DNA of 64,000 nucleotides from a bacterium UBP15_UBA6099 (GTDB taxonomy: Bacteria; UBP15; UBA6099): the NCBI GenBank assembly GCA_002435745.1, contig DIWT01000043.1:169832-233831 (forward strand). The letters run 5' to 3'. The notes below the pieces were generated by a model. It saw nothing but the letters and a program-made list of their open reading frames with translations. It was not told the DNA's origin and ran no database searches. The position numbers and the translations under genes are program-made. Positions within the stretch are counted from its first letter, which is position 1. The number at the start of each line of letters is the position of its first letter. Shown here piece after piece: positions 50,418 to 59,416 of the stretch.

Positions 50418-51866
50418 ATGTTTGCAAGGAGCGTTGTGGCAGTTGCATTCATGGGGCTTGCGCTTGTGTTCGGAGCGCGGGCGGGCGGACTTACGCTCGA
50501 AGAGGCGGTTCTCTCCGCCGTGGCGAACAATCCTCGAACCGAAGCGGCTGAACGAGAGGCGGACGCGGCTCGCGCCATGAAGGGCGAAGTCGCCGCCAAC
50601 AGGCTGCCGAGGATAGATTACGAGTTCAGTTTTATTCATCTGGACGACCCGCCCAGTCTTGAAGTCCCCGACATAACCATTGATCTATCCGACTTGGGGA
50701 CCGCTTTGAACGGATACTTCAGCGGGGCGAGCCAGCAGTTGCAGGCGCTCGGAATGCCGGGTTTGCCCGCGTTTCCCACTCAACTTGGCAAAACTCTGTC
50801 TCTCCCGGCGTTTGAATTGGCCGCGCCCGACACCCGGCGGCACACTCTGTCCTTCCGTCTGCCTCTTTACACAGGCGGCAGGGTGCGCCACGCGATGTCT
50901 CAGGTCAAAAATGGGGCTGCCGCTCTGGACGCTGCGGCGGAATCAGAGCGCAGGCGACTGGCGTTCGAAGTCGTTCAGGCGTACCTTTCCGCCGTTCTCG
51001 CAGAGAGGGCGGCTCTCGTGAACGACAAGGCTCTTGCCACGATTGAAGAGCACGTTAAACACGCCGAGGCCCTTCACGATAGGGGAATGATTCCAAAATA
51101 CGACCTGATGCGCGCCCTCACCGAACGCGCCAATCAGGAGCGCAGGTCTCTTGACGCAAAAAATCAGGCCGACCTCGCGATGGCCTTCCTGCTTGATCTC
51201 ATGGGAGAGCCGGACGCCGATTTCGAAAAACTCGAAACTCCTCTCGGCATCGGCGGAGAGATTGCTTTAGAGTTCGACGAAGCGGCGACCGCCGCGCTTG
51301 AAGCGTCAAGCGACATGAAGGCTCTGCGGCACAGAGAAACGATGTACGCGGCGGGCATAAAAGCCGCGCGCTCGGAGCTTAAACCCGCGGCGGCCTTTGT
51401 GGCTTCCAAAGAGCTTCGCGACGAAGACCTATCGGCGCTCACTCCCGAAGAGTTCGTCGGCGTGGTCGTCCGCCTTCCGGTCTTCGAGGGCGGGGCGGCC
51501 AGAGCGAAAGCGTCCCGCCAGCGCGCGTTGCTGCGCCGCAATGATTCAGACATCAAACGTCTCGAAAACGGCGTCAGGCTCGAGACGCGCAAATACTGGC
51601 TCGACCTCAAATCGGCGGAAAAGGCTCTCGAAGCTTCCGCTATGGCGGTCGAACTGGCAGAGGAAAGCTCCCGGCTCGCTTCGCGCAAATACGAGGTGGG
51701 CGAAGGAACAAGCATAGAAGTGACGGACGCCGCGCTCGCGCTATCCGTCGCAGAAGTTAATCTCGACAGGGCGAAGTATCAGCGGGACGCCGCGTATTTC
51801 GGTCTTAAGAAAGCTATGGGGTTGATCCTAGAGGAATTCTCGCATCGGGGAGGCGGCATACAATGA
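50418..51866 (+). CDS. TolC-family outer-membrane efflux channel
   Basis: A 482-residue outer-membrane efflux protein with a signal peptide ending near 'GARAG'. TolC-family repeats are visible: 'LTLEEAVLSAVANNPRTEAA' in the first half and 'RLPVFEGGAARAKASRQRAL' in the second, with long coiled helices such as 'LKSAEKALEASAMAVELAEE' and 'ALALSVAEVNLDRAKYQRDA'. It would form the trimeric exit duct of a tripartite pump. It starts 20 nt after tetR and overlaps the adaptor gene by 4 nt (ATGA). Confidence 0.92.
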   Translation: MFARSVVAVAFMGLALVFGARAGGLTLEEAVLSAVANNPRTEAAEREADAARAMKGEVAANRLPRIDYEFSFIHLDDPPSLEVPDITIDLSDLGTALNGYFSGASQQLQALGMPGLPAFPTQLGKTLSLPAFELAAPDTRRHTLSFRLPLYTGGRVRHAMSQVKNGAAALDAAAESERRRLAFEVVQAYLSAVLAERAALVNDKALATIEEHVKHAEALHDRGMIPKYDLMRALTERANQERRSLDAKNQADLAMAFLLDLMGEPDADFEKLETPLGIGGEIALEFDEAATAALEASSDMKALRHRETMYAAGIKAARSELKPAAAFVASKELRDEDLSALTPEEFVGVVVRLPVFEGGAARAKASRQRALLRRNDSDIKRLENGVRLETRKYWLDLKSAEKALEASAMAVELAEESSRLASRKYEVGEGTSIEVTDAALALSVAEVNLDRAKYQRDAAYFGLKKAMGLILEEFSHRGGGIQ

Positions 51867-53092
51867 AAAGGATGAGACCTGTTGTAAGCGGAGTTTTGGC
51901 GGTAATTTTATTCGGGGCCGGATTCGTGGCGATCCTGCTGTCAGGCAGAGGCGATTCGCGCGGCTCGGCGGCTCCTTACGTGGTGGACGGATTCATCGAG
52001 GCCGACGAAGCGGACGTCTCTTCGAAACTTCCCGGCAGAGTGGAGTCGTTGCTGGCCCGCGAAGGCGATTACGTCGAGGCCGGGCAGACTCTCGCCATAC
52101 TGTCCAGCGAAGAGATAGACGCGAAGGCGGAGCAGGCTCTGGCCGGATTGAGGGCGGCGGAGGCGACTTACGAGAAAGGCCGCTTAGCCGCCGAGCTTGA
52201 ACGGCAGAGCGTAGAGTCGAAAATCAAACAGGCCGACGCCGGTCTCAAGGCGGCGCGCGCCGCTCTCGGCATGGCGTCTGAAAAGCTGTCCGCGCTAGAA
52301 AGCGGCGCTAGGCCTCAGGAACTTGAGATGGCCGCTCAGGCGGTAGCCGCCGCGGAGGCCGCTTACGACACCGCAACTAAAACGTGGAACAGGGTGCGGA
52401 GCCTTGCCGGCGAGGGCGTTCTTGCCGCTCAGAAAGCCGACGAAGTTGAGATGAAGTACCGCGAAGCCACCGCCCAGTTGACGGCGGCTCGCCAGCGGCA
52501 CGACATGGTGCGGCAGGGCGCAAGAATAGAGGAAGTCGAGGCCGCCCGCCATCAGGTCAGACAGGCTGAAGCGGGCGTAGAGGCCGCCGAACTCACTCTT
52601 CAACTCGCCAAGGACGCTCGCCTCATGGTCGATATCCGCAACAGGGATGTGGACGCCGCGCGTCAGGGCGTCGCAGCCGGCGAAGGCGTTTTCAACGAGG
52701 CCTCCGCCTATAAGAAAAACACGAAAATTGTCAGCCCTATCTCCGGCAGGATAAACAAGCGCATGGTCAACGAAGGCGAGATTGTCGCTCCCGGATACGC
52801 GATGATGACGGTTACGGCCACTCGCGGTTTCAGAGTGGACGTATATGTGGACGAATCGAAATTCTCAGGCGTCAAACTGGGCGACGCCGTAAAGGTGGAG
52901 ATACCAGCCGCCGGACGGACTTTCGAAGGGAAAGTGGCTCAGACGATGCCGATGGCGGAGTTCGCCACCCGGCGCTCCACCAACGAAAACGGCGGGTTCG
53001 ACGAGCGCGCCCTTCGCCTGCGGATCGATATCTCCGACGCTCCGGCAGACCTTGTCGCGGGCATGACCGCCAGAGTCGCTTTCAACCATTGA
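51863..53092 (+). CDS. HlyD-family periplasmic adaptor (membrane fusion protein)
   Basis: A 409-residue adaptor with one N-terminal transmembrane segment (about residues 6-29). The split lipoyl domain is marked by 'VDGFIEADEADVSSKLPGRV' and 'NTKIVSPISGRINKRMVNEG'. A long alpha-helical coiled coil (about 75-270) lies between. The C-terminal beta-barrel region follows ('VDVYVDESKFSGVKLGDAV'). It links the inner-membrane permease to the TolC-like channel. The length of the hairpin is typical for ABC-type rather than RND-type adaptors. Confidence 0.92.
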   Translation: MKRMRPVVSGVLAVILFGAGFVAILLSGRGDSRGSAAPYVVDGFIEADEADVSSKLPGRVESLLAREGDYVEAGQTLAILSSEEIDAKAEQALAGLRAAEATYEKGRLAAELERQSVESKIKQADAGLKAARAALGMASEKLSALESGARPQELEMAAQAVAAAEAAYDTATKTWNRVRSLAGEGVLAAQKADEVEMKYREATAQLTAARQRHDMVRQGARIEEVEAARHQVRQAEAGVEAAELTLQLAKDARLMVDIRNRDVDAARQGVAAGEGVFNEASAYKKNTKIVSPISGRINKRMVNEGEIVAPGYAMMTVTATRGFRVDVYVDESKFSGVKLGDAVKVEIPAAGRTFEGKVAQTMPMAEFATRRSTNENGGFDERALRLRIDISDAPADLVAGMTARVAFNH

Positions 53093-53105
53093 CGGGAGGC
53101 CCGCT

Positions 53106-54314
53106 ATGTTCGCCATCAGAATTTTACGCCTGATCAAAAGAGAGCTGACCGATGTCGTTCTTTCGGACTGGCGGCTCACCATAATGATTTTCATCATGCC
53201 GGTCGCATACACGGCGCTCCTCGGTTTCCTGTACATGGAAAAACGCGTTTCCGAAGTGCCTGTGATGATAATCGACCACGACAACGGGGCGCTTAGCCGC
53301 TCCATCGCCACCGCCGTCGACCGCAGCGACGCCATGAGAGTCGTCGGCATGGCCTCCGGCATGGACGAGGTTCGGGAAGCCGTGCTGTCCCGAAAAGCTT
53401 ACGCCGCCATTTGGATTCCCCCGGATTTCGAGCGGGATATCAAAAAGGGCAAACAGGCCAAGCTGCTAACCGTCGCGGACGGAAGCAACATGATGCTCAG
53501 CAACACCGTTGTAGCCGCGATGGCGCGCGTCGCCGGCACATTCTCTGCGGCCGTCGAGATGAAGACCCTCAACATGAAAGGCGCGCCGTCCGACCATCTG
53601 CAGAACAAGGCCATGCCCATCGACGGAGCCACGCGCGTCTGGTACAACCCCACTTATAACTACAACACCTTCGTCATGGTCGGCCTCATAAGCGTTATAG
53701 TTCAGCAGATAACGCTTGTCGGCTGCGCGCTCGCCTTTGCCCGCGAGAGGCAGCACGGCCTTCTCCCGCAGATTCTCAAAATCACGGACAGCCCTCTTGA
53801 AGTCCTCGCCGCCAAGGGCATCTTCTATACCGTCGTCAATTTGATTACCGCTCTGGCCGCGTTCTGGATGTCGCTGAAATATTTCGGCATCAATTTCTAC
53901 GGCTCCGCGTGGCTGTTTTTCATGATGCTCACCGTGTTCATAATCGCGATTGTTGGATTGGGAATATGCGCCAGCGCGATTCTGGGCGACGAGCTTTTCG
54001 CCACCGAAGCCCTAATGCTCGTCTCTCTGCCTTCATTCCTGCTGAGCGGTTTCACATGGCCCGATTTCGCTATGCTTCCCGGCATAAAGTTCATAAGCTG
54101 GATACTCCCGCTGACCCACTTCATAATGCCGCTCAGAACGGTTTTTATGCAGGGCGGCGGGTTCGAGCACATCCGCTCAGACATGCTTTGGCTCTGGACT
54201 CTCGCGGCGGCGTCCTATCTTATCGCCTACGTCGTGATTTGGCGCTCTATGGCGAACGCCCGCGTCAAACTCGAAAAAGAACCGTCCGTCAGATACGCTC
54301 TCGTCCCTAACTGA
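53106..54314 (+). CDS. ABC-2 type transporter permease
   Basis: A 402-residue permease of the ABC-2 class. The N-terminal helix is followed by a large extracytoplasmic loop (about 45-210) with 'VPVMIIDHDNGALSRSIATA', and five helices follow in the C-terminal half ('YNTFVMVGLISVIVQQITLV', 'PSFLLSGFTWPDFAMLP'). YhhJ- and DrrB-like relatives export drugs or lipids. It is the last gene before a strong terminator, and the operon contains no ATP-binding protein, so it must borrow an ATPase encoded elsewhere or the locus has lost one. Confidence 0.9.
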   Translation: MFAIRILRLIKRELTDVVLSDWRLTIMIFIMPVAYTALLGFLYMEKRVSEVPVMIIDHDNGALSRSIATAVDRSDAMRVVGMASGMDEVREAVLSRKAYAAIWIPPDFERDIKKGKQAKLLTVADGSNMMLSNTVVAAMARVAGTFSAAVEMKTLNMKGAPSDHLQNKAMPIDGATRVWYNPTYNYNTFVMVGLISVIVQQITLVGCALAFARERQHGLLPQILKITDSPLEVLAAKGIFYTVVNLITALAAFWMSLKYFGINFYGSAWLFFMMLTVFIIAIVGLGICASAILGDELFATEALMLVSLPSFLLSGFTWPDFAMLPGIKFISWILPLTHFIMPLRTVFMQGGGFEHIRSDMLWLWTLAAASYLIAYVVIWRSMANARVKLEKEPSVRYALVPN

Positions 54315-54336
54315 TATTTTTCGAATAAAGTATTTT

Positions 54337-54376
54337 AGGAGTCCGTCGCAATCGCGGCGGACTCCTTTGTTTTTTG
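54337..54376 (+). terminator. Intrinsic terminator of the efflux operon
   Basis: AGGAGTCCG (54337-54345) pairs with CGGACTCCT (54358-54366); an inner CGC/GCG pairing shortens the loop. A T-rich run, TTTGTTTTTT, follows directly. It lies 23 nt after the permease stop. Confidence 0.85.
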
Positions 54377-54598
54377 CTTTATCTTTTGTCTTGCTGTAAA
54401 ATTAAAAGATAATATTTGATTCTTAAATTAGAGGAACATGAATGACGTTTATGTTGCAGAAAGACGTCTCAACACAGATAAAAAACGATTGCGATTTTCT
54501 ATTCTAATTCTGAACACTAAATAATTGCGTGCTTTTCATTTTGAGGCAGCCGGATGGATTTGAAGGATGATTCATTATCAAGCAAATAGAGGTGGAAG

Positions 54599-56269
54599 AT
54601 GAAGAAACGGATAAGATCATTGTTATTGATGGCGCTGGGTCTTTCTGTAGCGTTGCTTTCAGGTTGCGATGAGCCGCCTCAGAGGCACGAGGTTGATTTT
54701 TCACCGGATGGGACTAGCGTTGTTTCGATATCCAATGATCATGCATTAAAAGTAGGCGAAGTATATGTCAGAAGCGTTTCAAAAAACGATCAAGAAAGCC
54801 GTCTCGTGTACCGCGCCCCGGAAGGTTTAAAGATATTCGATGTATTTTGGAAGAATAAAAGTATCGTTGTTTTTGAATCAGGAGAGGTATGGAAATGTCA
54901 TACTTTTAACGAATCAACAGCGGATGTTCCTATCGATTATGGTTTAATGTACGACATAAGAATAGTCGCAATCGACATGAAAACACAGTATCAAAAGAGG
55001 GGACTGCGCGAAAGAGTGTTGTTTAAAGACGCATATCCTTGCTGGACTGCTCGGATGGAATCTGATCAGCGCGATGCGTCAGAAAAAAAGCAGGATATCG
55101 AATATCATCGAAACGAGGTATTGACGTGGACGAACGTTTCGAACGCGAGAGACGCTGACAGCATTGTTTTTGAGACAATAAGCATGTCCGAAGGAAAACG
55201 AAATAAAGGTTTTTCCATTATCGATGTTGCGAGTGGCAAGATAAATGAAATATTTGAACGCAGGAGCGTTTCAAATCCATCGATTTCGCGCGATGGACGC
55301 ATGATAGCATTTACTGAGAAAGTCGCGAGAAATGGAGTGAAAACATATGGGTCCGATTCTAAACAGGAATACAGCGAAGAAATGAAGATAGTGGACTTAG
55401 GAAGTGGCGTTGAGAGCGATGTGATTATGCTCGCCGAAAAATCATCGCGGCGTCCGATGTGGTCTAAGGATGGAAGGTTTCTTTTTATCCCTAGCGTGTC
55501 AGCAGTAGCCTTTACTTTCCATTGCGACAGGAATTACGTGTTCTACGAAAAGAACAAAAACGGATCAGAGAACGGAACAGATGAAGAAGATGCTATTGAT
55601 TTATCCGCAATGGACGAAGCCGACATAGAAGGTCATTGTGAAACTGTTCACGGGACTGTGCCGGAGGAGAGGAGAGATGTTTCAAAGCGGATATATTTCG
55701 ATTATGTTCTCGAACAGAACTCTCTGCACAAGCTTTATGTCGATATGGGCATTGCGGTTAAAATTTTGGAGAATGTGAGTTATTTTAGCGTCAATCCTGA
55801 AACTGAACGGATATTGGCGATGATGGAAGATAGTAGCTCAGATTCCGAAAGTTCTCTATGGCTGTTGGATTACAGCGGGATGAAAATCAAGAAAATAGAT
55901 GCCGAATATGTCGAGAAGTTCGAAGCGGTTAACCATTACGGAATTGCGGTGGGGGTTATCGGTGACGATCGCGGTTCTGTTCCTGTTACAATTGACATTG
56001 AGACTAACGAAGAAACTGTCTTGATATCGAGCGGCAAGGATATTCTCGTACAGGCGGTTCATCATTTTGACCACGGAAGGCTGAACAAAGCAAAAGAACT
56101 ATTTGACGCTTACATTGCAAAATATGGACTGCCGGATGATAACGGCTATAAACTGATTATGATAGCAACATATAGAGCCTCTGGAGACTATAAACGGATG
56201 ATGGACATCACCCGGAAAGTTCCCGTAGAAGAACTCCAGAAGTATTTTGCAAAAAGTGGGAACTTCTAA
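54599..56269 (+). CDS. Uncharacterised lipoprotein with TolB/WD40-like propeller features
   Basis: A 556-residue predicted lipoprotein. The N terminus is basic, then hydrophobic, then the lipobox 'LLSGC' with Cys near residue 24. Short motifs such as 'HEVDFSPDGTSVVSISND' and 'NPSISRDGRMIAFTEK' are typical of TolB-like propeller blades, and a repeat-like helical tail follows ('HFDHGRLNKAKELFDAYIAK'). I do not recognise a named family. Base composition is lower in GC than the surrounding genes and codon use is more relaxed, which suggests acquisition. It stands alone between a terminator and a 0.27 kb gap. A weak TTGTCT/GATAAT pair lies at 54386-54413. Confidence 0.65.
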   Translation: MKKRIRSLLLMALGLSVALLSGCDEPPQRHEVDFSPDGTSVVSISNDHALKVGEVYVRSVSKNDQESRLVYRAPEGLKIFDVFWKNKSIVVFESGEVWKCHTFNESTADVPIDYGLMYDIRIVAIDMKTQYQKRGLRERVLFKDAYPCWTARMESDQRDASEKKQDIEYHRNEVLTWTNVSNARDADSIVFETISMSEGKRNKGFSIIDVASGKINEIFERRSVSNPSISRDGRMIAFTEKVARNGVKTYGSDSKQEYSEEMKIVDLGSGVESDVIMLAEKSSRRPMWSKDGRFLFIPSVSAVAFTFHCDRNYVFYEKNKNGSENGTDEEDAIDLSAMDEADIEGHCETVHGTVPEERRDVSKRIYFDYVLEQNSLHKLYVDMGIAVKILENVSYFSVNPETERILAMMEDSSSDSESSLWLLDYSGMKIKKIDAEYVEKFEAVNHYGIAVGVIGDDRGSVPVTIDIETNEETVLISSGKDILVQAVHHFDHGRLNKAKELFDAYIAKYGLPDDNGYKLIMIATYRASGDYKRMMDITRKVPVEELQKYFAKSGNF

Positions 56270-56543
56270 AGCTGTTTTTGCGCGATGTCATTCGATGGCA
56301 GTTTTCACTCTCAAAATGGATTCACTCAATTACGACTCTCTGATTGACATTTTTTTGCGTTTTCTGGATTTCAAATGAATCATTATCTATTATTACAGGG
56401 AACGGAACATGCTTCTCACGCCGTCACTCCCTCGCAAGCGGGAATCCATTTTCAGCAAGGGAAGCATTTCTTTTCTTCTTTCGGAAATTTTGCGAAAAAG
56501 AGTTTGGAATAGTTGGTGAAGCGACTCGGAACGGTGTGACGAT

Positions 56544-57320
56544 ATGGAGCTTAAGAATCCGGCAACGGGAATAAAGCATTACTATGAAATCAAAGGGGAG
56601 GGGAACCCGCCGGTCGTGCTGTTGCACGGCTGGACAGGGAATGTGTCCCGGTGGGGCAGGGTTCCTTACCTGTTGTCCTCGAAAAACAGGGTCATCGCTT
56701 ACGAACTTAGAGGCCACTCTCTAAGCGACAAAGGGAAAGATCTGGATTATTCTCTGGACGCGCACGTCAAAGACCTCGAAGGCTTTCTCGACGCGCTTGG
56801 CATAGAGCGCGCGGTGATCGGCGGACATTCGATGGGCGGAATGGTCTCCCTGATGTTCGCGCTCAAAAGGCCTGAGAGAGTGGAAAAACTTGTCCTAGCC
56901 GCGACGGCGGCGGGGCTTGCCGCAGACGAAAAAGTGGTCGATCGCCTAATGTTCGGCGTCCGCATGTTTTCCCTGATGTTCAATTTCACCCTTTGGATGA
57001 AGAACAGCAAGAAAAGAAAAGCGCCCGACCTTTATCCCGACGCGTTCGACAAGAAGATGAAACCGTCAAAGGCGGCCACGATAAAATCCCTTATCGAGAT
57101 GTCGCAACTCGACCTGCGGGACAGGCTCAACGAAATCAAAGTCCCGGCGCTGGTGATAGCCACCGAGACGGACGAAACGATTCCCGTTCATCTGTCAAAG
57201 CAACTGGCGGAACTTCTGCCGGATTCCAAATTGATAATGGTGGAGAACGCAAGTCACCAGATACCCGTCGAGAAGTCCGACGAAGTCGCCGCCGCAATAC
57301 GCAAGTTTTTGGATGAATAG
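56544..57320 (+). CDS. Alpha/beta-hydrolase family protein
   Basis: A 258-residue alpha/beta hydrolase. The oxyanion 'VVLLHGWTGN' and nucleophile elbow 'GGHSMGGMV' (Ser in GHSMG) are clear. The acid is probably the Asp of 'VIATETDETIP' and the His that of 'NASHQIPVE'. Relatives include esterases, haloperoxidase-like and lipid-head hydrolases; the natural substrate is not predictable. No signal peptide is present. The 274-nt gap before it holds no gene that I can support. Confidence 0.9.
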   Translation: MELKNPATGIKHYYEIKGEGNPPVVLLHGWTGNVSRWGRVPYLLSSKNRVIAYELRGHSLSDKGKDLDYSLDAHVKDLEGFLDALGIERAVIGGHSMGGMVSLMFALKRPERVEKLVLAATAAGLAADEKVVDRLMFGVRMFSLMFNFTLWMKNSKKRKAPDLYPDAFDKKMKPSKAATIKSLIEMSQLDLRDRLNEIKVPALVIATETDETIPVHLSKQLAELLPDSKLIMVENASHQIPVEKSDEVAAAIRKFLDE

Positions 57321-57379
57321 TATAAAATTCCGTTAGGAGAGAAATATTTAACAGTATGCGCCGCTTGTGTCGGAAGGTA

Positions 57380-57408
57380 TTGACAGTCGGGCGGGGCAAC
57401 GCTAGTAT
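57380..57408 (+). promoter_or_regulatory. Sigma-70-type promoter of rpmB
   Basis: A perfect TTGACA (57380-57385) and TAGTAT (57403-57408) are separated by the ideal 17 nt, about 55 nt before the rpmB start. Confidence 0.7.
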
Positions 57409-57461
57409 ATTCATCTTGTGCGGCTTATGTCCGCGACATGAACATAAAGGATGTGCGAGAA

Positions 57462-57653
57462 ATGGCGTACAAATGCGAAATATGCGGAAAAGCCACGACC
57501 ACGGGCAATCTGGTCAGCCACTCCAACAAGAGATCCAGACGGACGATTAAACCGAACATTCAAACGGTGAACGCTGTTGTGGACGGAAAAAAGCAGAAAG
57601 TTAAAATCTGTTCCCGCTGTCTGAGGTCGAACAAGGTGCAGAAAGCTATTTAA
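57462..57653 (+). CDS. rpmB: 50S ribosomal protein L28
   Basis: A 63-residue L28 of the zinc-binding (C+) form: 'CEICGK' near the N terminus and 'CSRCLRS' near the C terminus provide two CxxC pairs. The central 'NLVSHSNKRSRRTIKPNIQ' is the rRNA-binding signature. The start at 57462 (MAYKCE) is chosen by homology; an in-frame ATG at 57438 would add eight residues. It is monocistronic with its own promoter and overlaps the tail of the opposite-strand gene by 8 nt. Confidence 0.95.
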   Translation: MAYKCEICGKATTTGNLVSHSNKRSRRTIKPNIQTVNAVVDGKKQKVKICSRCLRSNKVQKAI

Positions 57654-58179
57654 GCTCGGAGGCGCAGGAGCCTTCACGAGGTTCCGGGCCGAGCCAAGCT
57701 TTGAATCTTCCGCAGCCGTAACTTTCCGAAACTTTCACAGTCAACGCGCATAGAATGCCTGCGGCTACCGCCACTATCACTATGTCCATCCTGTGCGCGG
57801 CGTCCGAGCGCAACGGCATTATGTCCGACGCCGCCACGAAAAAGCCCCCGATAGAGCCTATAACAGCGCCGAGCAACAGTCCGAGGTCGCTTCTGCCTAT
57901 GCCGACTGCGACCGCCAGCAATGCCCCGATGACCAGCCCGACAATAATCTTTTTCACAATGAGCAAAACCAGAGCGCCGGCGGCCGCCTTGCCTACGGCT
58001 CCGCCAACCAACAGCCGGATAATAAAAATCAACGGAGCCCAGACCGCGCAGATGACAAGCGCGGCAGGCAGCGCCGCCATGCCTATCTTGACGGCGCGCG
58101 CCGCCACATAGTCGTCGTAATCCTTCAGCGCCCCGCCGCACGCGGGACATGTTCCCATATTCGTTTCGTCTTTTCCCAT
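57646..58179 (-). CDS. Membrane protein with N-terminal zinc-ribbon-like motif
   Basis: A 177-residue protein with 'CPACGGAL' near the N terminus, which looks like half of a zinc ribbon, followed by about five hydrophobic segments rich in Gly, Ala and Val ('AAAGALVLLIVKKIIVGLVI'). I do not recognise the family. GGAG lies 6 nt before the ATG at 58179, which is preferred to the ATG at 58185 that directly abuts it. It converges with rpmB, overlapping by 8 nt, and stands downstream of the yggU/divIVA/yggT group on the same strand. Confidence 0.65.
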   Translation of the reverse strand: MGKDETNMGTCPACGGALKDYDDYVAARAVKIGMAALPAALVICAVWAPLIFIIRLLVGGAVGKAAAGALVLLIVKKIIVGLVIGALLAVAVGIGRSDLGLLLGAVIGSIGGFFVAASDIMPLRSDAAHRMDIVIVAVAAGILCALTVKVSESYGCGRFKAWLGPEPREGSCASELK

Positions 58180-58235
58180 CGTCATCTCCAGACAACGCCC
58201 CGGATGAGCCTGCGCTTCCCGGCGTATTCCGTCAG

Positions 58236-58544
58236 TTACGATTTCGCTTGTATATTATCTAGGATTTTTCTCAAAGTTTCCAGTTCGACGCCCGATATCC
58301 TTATTTTTTTTCTTCGCGACGCCGATCCGGATGAAATCTCGATGTCGGACGCGCGCGCCCCGGTGAGTTTCGAGAGGAGCCGGATCAGTTCGGCGTTGGC
58401 TTTGCCGCCTTCCGGCGGAGCTTTGATTTCTACCTTCAGCGCGCCGTCAACAGTTCCGCCTGCCTTGCTTTCCCTCGCTCCCGGCTTGACCTTGACGTCG
58501 AAGCCGAGGCCGGAGCGGGTCTGCCGAATCTCGATTTCAGGCAT
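58236..58544 (-). CDS. DUF167 / YggU family protein
   Basis: A 102-residue YggU-type protein of unknown function. The family core 'DVKVKPGARESK' and 'APPEGGKANAELIRLLSKL' with 'SGSASRRKKI' is clear. It overlaps the DivIVA gene by 8 nt and follows YggT, an arrangement frequently seen in bacteria next to cell-division genes. Size is normal. Confidence 0.9.
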   Translation of the reverse strand: MPEIEIRQTRSGLGFDVKVKPGARESKAGGTVDGALKVEIKAPPEGGKANAELIRLLSKLTGARASDIEISSGSASRRKKIRISGVELETLRKILDNIQAKS

Positions 58545-58986
58545 CTTCGAAACCTTGAGACGCGATGTCTTCCGGCTCCCTCAACTCCCCGAGCCTGTGC
58601 CTGAAAGATTCGAGCAGGGTCTCGAACTCGATCTGAAACTGTTTTTTTGCGGCGCGCGTCTGGGCGAACCTTTCGGCTATCTTGTTGCTCTTGTGATGCG
58701 CCTCTTCGATTATCAGTTCGCTCTTCTTCTTTGCCGTCTCCATCAGGTCGTCTTTAGTGCGTTGCGCCAGCAGAAGTGTTTCCTTTATGCTGTCCTCAAG
58801 CTCGTGATACTTCGCCAAGCTGTCCTTGGCGGCGTCAAGTTCGCGTTCGACCATCGCCTTAGCCGACATCAGTTCGCCCATCTCGCGGGAGACGTTTTCA
58901 AGGAAGTCCCTGACCTCGTCCGGGTCGTATCCCCTAAACTTCTTCTTAAATTCCCTGCTGGAAATCTCAATCGGTATTATCCCCAT
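58537..58986 (-). CDS. DivIVA-domain protein
   Basis: A 149-residue DivIVA-family protein. The N-terminal lipid-binding segment is visible as 'IPIEISSREFKKKFRGYDPD', followed by 'EVRDFLENVSREM' and a long coiled coil rich in Lys, Glu and Ala. DivIVA proteins recognise curved membranes and place division or polar-growth machinery. In organisms with an outer membrane, DivIVA-domain proteins are less widespread than in Gram-positives. GGGAGG lies 8 nt before the ATG. It shares an overlap with DUF167 and lies near YggT, all - strand. Confidence 0.92.
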   Translation of the reverse strand: MGIIPIEISSREFKKKFRGYDPDEVRDFLENVSREMGELMSAKAMVERELDAAKDSLAKYHELEDSIKETLLLAQRTKDDLMETAKKKSELIIEEAHHKSNKIAERFAQTRAAKKQFQIEFETLLESFRHRLGELREPEDIASQGFEDA

Positions 58987-59004
58987 TGCATCCGCCTCCC
59001 GATA

Positions 59005-59310
59005 TCATAAAAAGTGAAAGATGACAGTGAAAAACGCTTTCCTGAATGTCTCCACAAGAAGAATCGCGAGAATGGGAGAGAAGTCGAGAGGAAAAGCGTT
59101 GGCGTCTATGCGGAGCAGTCCGAAGAAAGCCCGCAGCAACTCCCGGCACGGCATGAGAACAGGCTCGGTTAGTTTTTCCAGAAGGTCAGTCAGCGCGCTT
59201 CTCTGAGGCCGCACCCAAGACAGTATCACTGACGCGATAAGCAGAAAACCATACAGCCTGAACAGCATATTTATTATTTCGAGAACGATTTTTATCATCT
59301 GCCGCACCAT
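59005..59310 (-). CDS. YggT family membrane protein
   Basis: A 101-residue protein with two hydrophobic segments, at about residues 8-30 and 72-95. Family marks are 'ASVILSWVRPQ' and 'LTEPVLMPCRELLRAFFGLL'. YggT proteins are of unsure function and linked to division site or ion homeostasis in some bacteria. The start is uncertain (ATG at 59310 or 59298). The expected YggS and ProC neighbours are absent here, since the next gene is a DNA glycosylase. Confidence 0.88.
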   Translation of the reverse strand: MVRQMIKIVLEIINMLFRLYGFLLIASVILSWVRPQRSALTDLLEKLTEPVLMPCRELLRAFFGLLRIDANAFPLDFSPILAILLVETFRKAFFTVIFHFL

Positions 59311-59416
59311 CCGCGACCGCCGATGACAGCCGAAGCTTGCGCCCGGCCGCGCTCCCGGCGGCGTTTGTTGTTATTATAATGTCCTGATTTCAGGCTTCAG
59401 AGTTAACACATTTCGG

